A DNA stretch of 64,000 bases from assembly GCA_024760905.1 (NCBI GenBank), contig CM045728.1, positions 128,053,298 to 128,117,297 of the forward strand. Reading direction: 5' to 3'. Position 1 is the first letter of the stretch. The number at the start of each line of letters is the position of its first letter. This stretch comes from Plotosus lineatus. Taxonomy: Eukaryota; Chordata; Actinopteri; Siluriformes; Plotosidae. Below, in pieces: positions 55,451 to 64,000 of the stretch. Below the pieces are notes generated by a model. That model ran no database searches. It was given only the letters and a program-made list of their open reading frames with translations, and was not told the origin of the DNA. Position numbers and translations under genes: made by a program.

Positions 55451-55685
55451 GGCCGTGGAGGAATGAATGTGTGTGAATGGAGGACATAATCCTTGATTAA
55501 CCTCCTCATATAAACAACTGTGGGATCAATACGAGTTTTTGTGGATGCAGAGGCAAGAACCCTCCGCCTGAAAAGGTAGAAGCTTGAGGGTTACCACAGA
55601 AATAGTGTCGTTGTCCCATAGGAAAAGATAAACCAGTGTTAGGACACCCTAGGTGCAACAAACCACTGGTCCAAATTGGGTTAAA

Positions 55686-56393
55686 ATGGGGGTTAAAAAC
55701 AGTAGGCCTAGAGATAAATTAAAATGTGGAGATCGGAAAGCGGTAGAAAACCAGGCACCTGATAGAAATAAATATTTAAATGTATGGGTTCAACGGACAG
55801 TTAAATGTAACAAGATTAATAGAATTACAGGGAGCTATTAGGCGGAACTGTAAAAATAAAGAAAAAAATGAGAGGCATGGATTAAAATGGCAAATAAAAG
55901 GCAGGAAGGAGAAAAAGCAAGTAAAGGGAGAAGAAACAAACAAGAGAGAAAAAGCAAGAAAAAAAAATGGGGGGGGGGGACAAAGCGAAAACTAAGGAGA
56001 AAAATGAAGATATTGGAGAACACGAAGTACTGGACCATAAAAAAGAGGATGACGAGACAAGTTGTGGAAGAGGCATTCCGATTACAAGTGGATGACGGGC
56101 CAACAGGGGCCAAACATTTGCAATACACCTGAAAAATGGTCTGCATGGTGCAGCACAAGAGAGTAATGCAGCTGGAGGATTATGCCGATCAGGCAATGCA
56201 TGCAGATAAAGTAACCAAAAGAGTAGAAACCTTCTTTGAGGACTGTGATGACCCTGAAGTATATTTTCAGGGACGAGAGAGGCGAGGAAGAGGAGTTTTA
56301 AAAACCTGGAGGGATGAATGCTGGGCATGTGGCAAGAAAGGACATTACAGCAGAGATTGTCCAGAGCGGAAACAAAACCAGAGTTCAGCATGA
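55686..56393 (+). pseudogene. ERV gag, deleted
   Basis: Starts ATG GGG with MGVKNSRPRDK, an N-myristoylation-type start as in retroviral matrix protein. The first frame stops at 55841. The nucleocapsid end at 56136-56393 has a single Cys-x2-Cys-x4-His-x4-Cys knuckle (CWACGKKGHYSRDC). Less than 300 nt lie between the two parts, so most of the matrix-capsid region is deleted. Confidence 0.82.
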
Positions 56394-56490
56394 CTAGATA
56401 CATCATGTAAAAGTAGGACCTCTTCAGGTCGAATTGAACCTGCCACACAGACAAAGGATTCAGCCCAAAAGAAGTTGATCTAAATTTAGA

Positions 56491-56733
56491 ATGCTGGCAC
56501 TGGATATTTGCCGACCGGAAATAAGACTAATAGTGGATGGGAAAGAAGTGACCTTTCTATGTGACACGGGTGCATGTAGAACCACCTGCAATGAGCCAAT
56601 ACCAGGACTAAGAAACTGTGGCGAGACTGACCACCACAGTCTCGTCTCGTGCTACTGTGCACATCTCCGAGCCGGTGTGAATCGGAGATCCAGAAGGATC
56701 AATCTACCATATGCCGACATTGTATATGCCTGA
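56491..56733 (+). pseudogene. ERV protease fragment
   Basis: 80-codon frame with IRLIVDGKEVTFLCDTGACR, the retropepsin active-site DTGA. The C-terminal flap region is not clear and the frame ends at 56733. Confidence 0.8.
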
Positions 56734-56989
56734 ATGTCCAGTAAATTTATTAGGCAGAGATGGAATGCTGCAATAGGGCTGATCCCATCAGCCACAGAAT
56801 GACTTGGGCTGTTTAAGGAAAGAACTAGAGGAAAAAGGCCTGATGGTCCTACAAGGACATGGAGAACCGTTTTATTATTACACCCTTGATATTGCAAATA
56901 AACAACCCTGTGCAACAGGAGATGCCCTAACGAGAATAGGAAGTCATTGACCGTTCCAGGAACGAAGCCATGAATCCAAATGATCGACA

Positions 56990-58700
56990 CATGGCGACAG
57001 CGTGGTTCCGACCTTGTCGGATCTCTACCCAGAATATGAATGGGCATTGCAAAAAGTCACACCGACCAGAATAACACTCGCCTATGTATGCGGTGATGAA
57101 ATGGCAGCAATTCTGCCTAAAAAACCGGCGTCATTCACGAAGGCAGCGGACACCCTCGCGTGTCCCTGTATAAACACGGTACCATGAGCTGGAGGAAACC
57201 TGGTAAAAGCAGGAGAAGGTGCTGAGGACCGGAAAGAAACACAACCGAATTTGTGGTACGGTGTAAGAACGGGACTCTGGAAAAAGACAATCCAATGGAT
57301 GACCCAAGTATATATGGGCGTCCACCTACAGAAAAGATACAGCTGACAAAATGTTCGAACACGAGGAAAATGAAGCACTCGGTGAGGTCCCAGAAGAATT
57401 GTGGTCTAAAGGACCCGCAGATGAGGGCTGATAAAAGGTGTGAACTCGGTCCAGATACGGCCAAAAAACTGAATATTGTCCCCGTATCAAACGGTATCCC
57501 CTTAAACCAGATGCCAAAGAAGGAATCGAGCCTGTAATTGAAATGATGCTGAAAGCAGGAGTATTGGTGGAGAATGGTACAAGATTTACAAGCTGTCGAT
57601 GATGCAGTAATCCAGAGAGCCCCGTGTGTGGCAGATCCCTTTTAAACAGCCTAAGACCAGATGCAACTCGCTTTACTGTGGTGGATATCGGCAATGCATT
57701 TTTCTCGGCGCATCTCGATAAGAATGGTCAGTTCTGGCCTCGCCAGATGAAGAAACCTGCAGAAAAGATACCATAGCACTCCTCGGACATCTGTCAGCTG
57801 AAGGGCACAAGGTCGGTAACGAGTTTACAGATTTGTGGTTTCTAACGGTCATACTTGGGGCATAATCTGAGTGCAGGAGGTAGAACCATTGTGGCTGACA
57901 GAAAAGCAGCAGTATTGCAAGTACCAAAGCCGGTGACGAACAAATGAAGTCCGTTCTAGGACTGACGAATTACTGCAGAGCATGGATGCCGAATTATGCA
58001 GAAATAACACATCCACTGTATCGACTGGGTATGCGAACAGGAAATCGGCAAGTCAACAACACTGGTGACTTCAAGGTCATCCGACATCGTTTCAGAGATG
58101 TTTTACAGGATATGCAGGAACAAAGCCCAGAAAGTGATGACGCATCCTGGATAAACAAAGGAGCACGGATCATAAGCGGACTCTATACCTGTCCGATAAC
58201 AAACCGATCTTACCAAAGAACCTATTTAAGATGGGCAACATTATTGAGCCACGGAAAAACCCATGTCTCAACAGGAGGGACGGTGAGGCGGGTAGATCAG
58301 AGATGTACTGCCTATGGCTTCAATCTATGAGGAAAAATTTTGTAGAGCATGTCTAATCTGCACAAAACACGATGCCTAATCGGAAGCATAAAAACAGTGC
58401 TAGCATTCAGCCAAGTGGGAAGGCACATACCAAGTACTCCTGACCACCCGACTGCGATCAAAATAGCTGAAAGAGGAATGTGGATTCGTCTAACACACTG
58501 TAAAAGCGTCATCAAGCGGAAGGGCCAACCGAGGCCGAGCCTGGTAATAGTGTGGACTCGGATCGATAGGACTGGGTAGACCACGAAAGCCAGTGAAGAA
58601 ACCGACGAGCCTCTAGTCTCTTAGTGGTCACTGACGCTGAGGTGACCAAGAAGAACGGCGTAGAAGGAAAACCCTACGGGAAAGAGATCAAATGGATTTG
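56990..58700 (+). pseudogene. ERV pol remnants (RT, RNase H connection, integrase)
   Basis: Scattered frames. EELWSKGPADEG (57384) and YPLKPDAKEGIEPVIEMM (about 57490) are RT fingers. FTVVDIGNAFFSAHLD (about 57672) is motif A. A deletion removes the YxDD region. MKSVLGLTNYCRAWMPNYAE (57944) is the connection to RNase H. LLSHGKTHVSTGG and FCRACLICTKH (58230-58370) supply the His and Cys pairs of the integrase zinc domain. The polyprotein is broken by many frameshifts. Confidence 0.8.
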
Positions 58701-59512
58701 AGAATCATAATAATCTGCTGTATGACTGGAAAAGCTATTCAGATACAGCCACAAGCCAATGGGGAGAAATGTTGCAATTTACGCCTCGGACAACCTCGAC
58801 CTTTCTCATCAAAGTTGATGATACCAAGAAAAATATAACTGCCTGTACAATATGAATAATTCCAGCAGAAATAACTCCGCATTGCCTAATAGACTTGATA
58901 GATAATACAGTTCCGACTAATAGCTGCATGACATGGTATAGTGTATATCCTCTCACAGGACCAGAGAGAAAAATAACATTTTCTAAAGTAGTAGCTAGAG
59001 GGAATTTTTCATGCATCACCATGACTGGCACAGGTCAGATACTAGAAAATTTAAACGCCACTGAATGGTGCACTAGCATGAATACAACGAATATTGGTTT
59101 TAACCCTTTATCAGGAAGTGACACGGTGGTGGTGTGGAGACCGTAGGCCGTTTGGTTGCCACATAATAAAACTGGTGTATGTGCTATCGTCACCTTGTTA
59201 TTTCCTGTATCGATATACCCTAAAACAGAAGAACACTATTAAAAGGAGTAAATAGTGTATTACCAGGTGCCTGGAAAAAATCATTATAATTGCGATCACG
59301 TGGCAGGGTTCACGTAACCCCACTTTTATATAGATGCTATAGGAGTTCCACGAGGGGTTCCTGATGAATATAAACTGGTAGATCAAGTAGCAGCTGTGTT
59401 CAAATCTACCATCTGTTGGTGGTGTACTATTGATAAAAATGCAGCTAGAATAAATTACATCCACTATAATGTTTAAAAAAAAAAAAAAAAAACCTAGCCA
59501 ATTGAACACAGA
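58700..59512 (+). pseudogene. ERV env, surface part and start of transmembrane part
   Basis: Frames include a Cys-containing surface segment (58895-59146: MTWYSVYPLTGPERKITFSK and later NLNATEWCTS). A short hydrophobic stretch follows near 59180-59230, then GVPDEYKLVDQVAAVF and ICWWCTIDKN (59348-59450), as in the start of the transmembrane subunit. A poly-A run (59475-59491) disrupts the frame shortly before the LINE. Non-functional. Confidence 0.72.
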
Positions 59513-59529
59513 CAGATTTTTAAAGCAGT
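59513..59529. repeat. Target duplication of LINE L5, left copy
   Basis: cagatttttaaagcagt; the right copy at 62606-62621 is the same but one T shorter. Confidence 0.9.
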
Positions 59530-62500
59530 CTTTTCCTTTTGGCTTTTCCCTTCAGGGGTCGCCACAGCGAATCATCTGCCTCCATCTCACCCTATCCTTT
59601 GCATCTTCTCTTACACCAACGACCTTCATGTCCTCCTTCACCACATGGATGAATTGTCTCTTTGGTCTTCCTCTAGGCCTTTTGCCTGGTAGTTCCAGCC
59701 TCAGCATCCTATTACCAATATACTCACTATCCCTCCTCTGTACATGTCCAAACCATCTCAATCTAGCCTCTCTGACTTTGTCTCCAAAACGTCTTACATG
59801 TGCTGTCCCTCTGATGTGCTCATTCCTGATCCTATCTATCCTCGTTACTCCCAAAGAGAACCTCAACATTTTCATCTCTGCTACCTCCAACTCTGCCTCC
59901 TGTCTTTTCCCCAGGGCCACTGTTTCTAACCCATACAACATTGTTGGCGTCAACACCGTCTTGTACACTTTTCCTTTCATTCTTGCTGATCGGACACTTT
60001 TCTCCAACCTGCCTGCACACGCTGCTTCACCTCTTTTCCACACTCTCCATTGCTCTGGATTGTTGAGCCTAAGTACTTAATCCTCCACCTTCCTTATCTC
60101 TGCTCCCCGTAATCTCACCGTTCCTCTTTGGTCCTTGTCATTCATGCACATGTATTCTGTCTTACTGAGGCTAATCTTCATTCCCCTCCTTTCCAGGGCA
60201 TACCTCCACCTCTCTAGATTTTCCTGCACTTGTTCTCTGCTCTCACTACAGATCACAATGTCATCTGCAAACATCATAGTCCATGGGGAATCTTGTCTCA
60301 CCTCGTCTGTCAGCCTGTCCATCACCATAGCAAACAAGAAGGGGCTGAGAGCTGACCCTTGATGCAGTCCCACCTCCACCTTGAACTCTTCTGTCACACC
60401 GACAGCACACCTCACCACTCTCTTACATCTCGCATACATGTCCTGCACCACTCTAACGTACTTCTCTGCCACTCCAGACTTCCTCATGCAATACCACAGT
60501 TCTTCTCTCGGCACCCTGTCATATGCTTTCTCCAGATCCACAAAGGCACAATGCAGCTCCCTCTGACCTTCTCTGTACTTCTCCATTGACATCCTCAAGG
60601 CAAACACTGCATCTGTGGTGCTCTTTCTTGGCATGAAACCAAACTGTTGTTCACAAATGCTGACTTCTGCCCTTAGTCTAGCTTCCACTATTCTCTCCCA
60701 TAACTTCATCGTATGGCTCAACTTTATCCCTCTGGAGTTGCCACAACTCTGCACGTCTCCCTTGTTCTTAAAAATGGGCACCAGCACACTTCTCCTCCAT
60801 TCCTCTGGCATCCTCTCACTCTCCAAGACCTTGTTAAATGTTCTTGTCAGAAAATCTACTGCTACCTCTCCTAGACACTTCCATACCTCCACCGGTATGT
60901 CATCAGGACCAACTGCCTTTCCATTCTTCATCCTCTTCAATGCCCTCCTCACTTCACCCTTACTAATCTTTGCTACTTCCTGGTCCTCAACAGTCACCTC
61001 TTCTACTTTTTTTTTTTTCCCTCATTCATAAGCTCGTCAAAGTACTCTTTCCATCTTCCCAGCACACTTCTGTCATCAGTCAATACATTTCCCTCTCTGT
61101 CCTTTATCAATCTAACTTGCTGCGCGTCCTTCCCATCTCTATTTCTCTGCTGTGCCAACCTGTATAAATCATTTTCTCCCTCCTTACTTTCCAACCGAGC
61201 ATACAAGTCATCAAACGTGCTCTGTTTGGCCTTTTGACACTGCTACCTTTGCCTTACGCTGTGTCTCCCTGTACTCCTGTTTACTCTCTTTGGTTTTGTC
61301 AATGTCCCACTTCTTCTTGGCTAATCTCTTCCTTTGTACACACTCCTGCACTTCCTCATTCCACCACCAAGTCTCCTTATCTACTTTCCTTCCAGAGGAC
61401 ACACCAAGTATTCTCCTACCTGTCTCCCTGATCACATTAGCTGTAGTTGTCCAGTCATCTGGAAGCACTTCCTGACCACCCAAAGCCTGTTTCAACCCCT
61501 CCTTGAACACAACCTGACACTCTTCCTTTTTCAACTTCCACCACTTTGTCTTCTGCTCTGCCTTTGCCTTCTTCACCTTCCTCACCATCAGCATCATCCT
61601 GCACACCACCATCCTATGCTGTTTGGCAACACTCTCACCCGCTACTACTTTGCAGTCACTGACTTCCTTCAAATTACATCGCCTACACAAGATGTAGTCT
61701 ACCTGTGTGCTCCTGCCTCCTGCTTTTATAAGTCACCCTATGCTCCTGTCTCTTCTGGAAGAAAGTATTTACCACAGCTATTGCCATCCTTTTTGCAAAA
61801 TCTACCGACATCTGTCCTTCTGCGTTCCTGTCCTGGATACCAAACCTGCCCATCACTTCCTTGTCCCTTCTGTTGCCTGCACCAACATGTCCATTGAAGT
61901 CTGCACCAATGAGCACTCTTTCACCTCTGGGGGTACTCTGCATCACTTCATCTAACTCACTCCAGAAACTCTCCTTCTCTTCTAGCTCACAACCTGCCTG
62001 TGGGGCATAAGCACTGACAACATTGAACATCATGCCTTCAATTTCTAACTTGAGACTCATCACTCTGTCTGACACTCTTTTCACTTCTAGAACATTCCTG
62101 GCAAACTCCTCCTTCAAGATGACTCCTACTCCATTTCTCTTCCCATCCACACCGTGATAAAACGGCTTAAACCATGCTTCTAGCCTTGCGACCTTTCCAC
62201 CTGGTCTCCTGAACACGCAGTATGTCCACCTTCCTCCTCTGCATCATTTCAGCCAGCTCTCTACCTTTTCCTGCCATAGTTCCAATGTTCAAAGTCCCTA
62301 CTTTCAGTCCTAGACTCATGCCTTTCCTCCTCTCTCTCTGCCTACGGACACGCCTCCCGCCTCTCCTTCTTCGATGTCTTCGACCAACAGTAGTCCAATT
62401 TCCATCAGCACCCTGTTGGTTGACGGCACTGATGGCGGTCGTTGTTAACCCGGGCCTCGACCGATCCGGTATGTGATTCGTGTAGTTTATTTGGCATTTG

Positions 62501-62605
62501 TTTTATGCCGGATGCCCTTCCTGACGCAACCCTCTGCATTTATCCGGGCTTGGGACCGGCGTGAGGGAGAGACACCGGTTTGTGCCCCTCCCTCACGGCT
62601 GCATT
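59530..62605 (-). mobile_element. RTE-clade LINE, full length, nested in ERV env (copy L5)
   Basis: Minus-strand element. The 3' tail is at 59530-59572 and the 5' end near 62605 (cacggctgcatt). It is bracketed by the 16-17-nt duplication of env sequence. Protein frames at 62216-61683 (endonuclease; [11 protein letters not shown]), 61690-61211, 60997-60077 ([25 protein letters not shown]) and 60043-59552 (C-terminus) are intact within themselves but separated by small frameshifts. Confidence 0.95.
60077..60997 (-). pseudogene. LINE L5 reverse transcriptase
   Basis: 306 codons from [20 protein letters not shown] through [47 protein letters not shown] and [12 protein letters not shown] to VRLRGAEIRKVED. 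It is the longest uninterrupted RT stretch among the five copies apart from L1. A frameshift near 60075 (loss of three to four bases around tacttaatcc) separates the C-terminal region. Confidence 0.88.
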
Positions 62606-62960
62606 CAGATTTTAAAGCAGTATATAGTCAATTAGCAGCAACTTCACTGATGGCTTTCCAAAATCCACAGCACGAGACCTTATTAGCAGGAAAAGGTGTA
62701 TGCGCAGTGTTCAGGGAACAATGTTGTACTTTTATTCCAAACAACACTGCATCAGATGGAAGTCCAACACTAGCAATAGAAGGCCTAAAATCTCTTAATA
62801 AAAAGATGAAAGAACGTTCGGGGGGTAGATACATCCATGTGGGACTCGTGGTTCAGTGTGTTCAGAAAATATAGTACCCTTGTATCATCTGTATTAAAAT
62901 CTGTAGTTTTTGCAGCTTTTTTTACACTCTGTGGTTGTTGTGTTCCATGCTGAATTGACT
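62606..62960 (+). pseudogene. ERV env, transmembrane subunit remainder
   Basis: Continuation of env after the LINE. The frame to 62874 carries LAATSLMAFQNPQ, LLAGKGVCAVFREQCC (a CX6CC motif) and FIPNNTA, the conserved ectodomain of gamma-type transmembrane proteins. A hydrophobic, Cys-containing membrane segment (KSVVFAAFFTLCGCC) follows in another frame at about 62890-62945. Confidence 0.85.
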
Positions 62961-63117
62961 CATCGTCATTGCCCTGGGTTTTAAGATCCTGAATGCTCCT
63001 AAGAAAGATGACATTACTGTCTGAATGTAAACAGTTCTGAATGAAATTAATGAATTTATTAATCTAAAATCTGTTTGGCGTGAGTAAGTGATATCTTTTG
63101 TTTGAGCTGTGATAAAC

Positions 63118-63127
63118 AGGAGGGAAA
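63118..63127 (+). other. ERV polypurine tract
   Basis: AGGAGGGAAA directly before the 3' LTR, the usual plus-strand primer position. Confidence 0.8.
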
Positions 63128-63601
63128 TGTTGGAATAATTGTATGAATTACCAGAGCTTTAACCTGTTTTGTTACTCGAAGTATAAATGTTGGAAACTGC
63201 TCGTTGAGGTATTTTGCAGAAACATCTCTATCTCCATGGGAGGCAGCCGAGTGGACACAACCTTGAAGTTCTCACACAACAACAGGATGACTCCCTAACT
63301 GCAGCTGGATAGAGAGCTGAAATGAACATTCTAAACTAGACAAAGTAGATAAGCATAGAACAATGATGAAGGTCATGATGCTGCTTCACATGCACCCCTC
63401 GCCTTTAGGAAATCAATATGACATGTGTAACTAGAAATCACCCTGAAGGAATAAAAGAGGTTCTCGGTCAGGTTTCAAGCCAGAGCAGCTAGGAGACTTG
63501 TAATAGGCTATGAATCCGACTGCTCTCCTCATATGACAATGAACTTGACTCTCTGGGTCTCCTTCCTAATGAGTGTGTGCGTGTTGATTTAGAACCTGAC
63601 A
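63128..63601 (+). repeat. ERV 3' LTR
   Basis: 474 bp, TGTTGG…CTGACA, same length as the 5' LTR with about 13 substitutions and no indel by hand comparison. Confidence 0.95.
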
Positions 63602-64000
63602 GGTGGCGAGGTAGAATTCAGGCGCTCACGGTATCGTTCTACGTGAAGATCACTCCAGCGTGTTACGGCCGAGCTGCGGGCGGCGGCGGCGGAGATTTTG
63701 CGCCTCGTGTCTCATTGTTTGATACTTCGGCATTAACGTGGCGGTAGCGACCATGCGCTCGCCCCTTTTGGCTCATACCGGGCTTGAAAGCGGTTGTACG
63801 TTTGCAAGAATTCTCTTCTGCCGCCCTGGTTTTGGCGGCGAGGACAGAATTCCGAGCAACCATGGCTTCGTTCCGTGTGTTGCGTATGCCTCGGCCGAGC
63901 CGTGGGGTGAAGCGGCGTGGCGAAGGAGAATAGGTCCTTCCGCCTTTATAAAAATATATAAAGTGTTCTAATGCCCCACGGGAACTATTTTAAAGATAAT
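63602..64000. repeat. GC-rich repeat units right of the provirus
   Basis: ttttgcgcctcgtgtctcat, ggcggtagcgaccatgcgct, gggcttgaaagcggttgtac and ccctggttttggcggcgagg parallel the units at 54130-54480. An AT-rich end (aaaaatatataaagtg) lies near the window edge. Confidence 0.6.

Larger units (their letters stand above)
54491..63601 (+). mobile_element. Endogenous retrovirus (gamma-like), defective, with nested LINE
   Basis: Two 474-bp LTRs in the same orientation, flanked by GGTGG (54486-54490 and 63602-63606). Between them are a tRNA-Tyr primer-binding site, gag with one zinc knuckle, protease, RT/RNase H/integrase remnants, env and a polypurine tract. The env surface-to-transmembrane region is split by a 3.1 kb RTE LINE. 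CX6CC in env and the single knuckle indicate a gammaretrovirus-related class. All genes carry stops, frameshifts or deletions; the RT catalytic motif is not found. Not capable of replication as seen. Confidence 0.93.

Noticed and set aside
56136..62874. Possibility that ERV env or gag is a co-opted host gene
   Set aside because: Env is interrupted by a LINE and a poly-A run; gag lacks the capsid region; no long open frame survives.

Overview
The window is vertebrate nuclear DNA, almost certainly from a ray-finned (teleost) fish. It has one recognisable host gene with vertebrate exon structure, embedded in a dense mix of RTE-clade LINEs, tRNA-derived SINEs, Tc1, pogo and hAT DNA transposons, a BEL/Pao retrotransposon, a Penelope-like element and an endogenous retrovirus. 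No operons or prokaryotic features were seen.

Host gene, about 764-29032 on the + strand. It is a neuronal nicotinic acetylcholine receptor alpha subunit, best called chrna3. Six coding exons (764-833, 1684-1823, 17318-17362, 23727-23836, 26089-27259, 28637-28765) join with canonical GT-AG boundaries and compatible phases into about 550 codons. The signal peptide, Cys-loop, vicinal Cys pair, four membrane segments and a polyadenylation signal at 29027 are all visible. Intron 2 is about 15.5 kb and intron 3 about 6.4 kb, because transposons have filled them. Intron 2 holds a near full-length RTE LINE, pogo-like MITEs, SINEs, a 114-bp-arm palindrome and a BEL/Pao element. Intron 3 holds a TA-flanked MITE with a second RTE LINE nested inside it.

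Region 29-35 kb: a mariner relic, a 5'-truncated RTE LINE, an unexplained 0.7 kb stretch with an 88-codon ORF, pogo-like pieces around another LINE 3' end, and a Tc1 element with IR/DR termini. Region 35.3-37.6 kb: a telomere-like (TTAGGG-rich) complex satellite, which recurs at 49.06-50.33 kb where a hAT MITE splits it with an 8-bp target duplication. Between them lie a pogo relic, an orphan two-exon TRIM fragment (RING, B-box, 96-nt exon), two LINEs fused through a 33-nt inverted templated insert, a decayed RTE LINE and a truncated Tc1.

Region 50.3-64 kb: a Penelope-like element (reverse transcriptase with YLDD, and a GIY-YIG-like end) on the minus strand, then GC-rich repeat units. These units are interrupted by an endogenous retrovirus (54491-63601). 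It has 474-bp LTRs differing at about 13 sites by hand count, a 5-bp target duplication, a tRNA-Tyr primer-binding site, and decayed gag, pro, pol and env. A 3.1 kb RTE LINE is inserted in env with its own 16-17-nt target duplication. The nested insertions give a relative order of events. The most informative patterns are a SINE built from both ends of the resident RTE LINE, SINE heads and tails that recombine, and several small inversions. All retroelement reading frames seen are broken; chrna3 is the only gene that looks functional.
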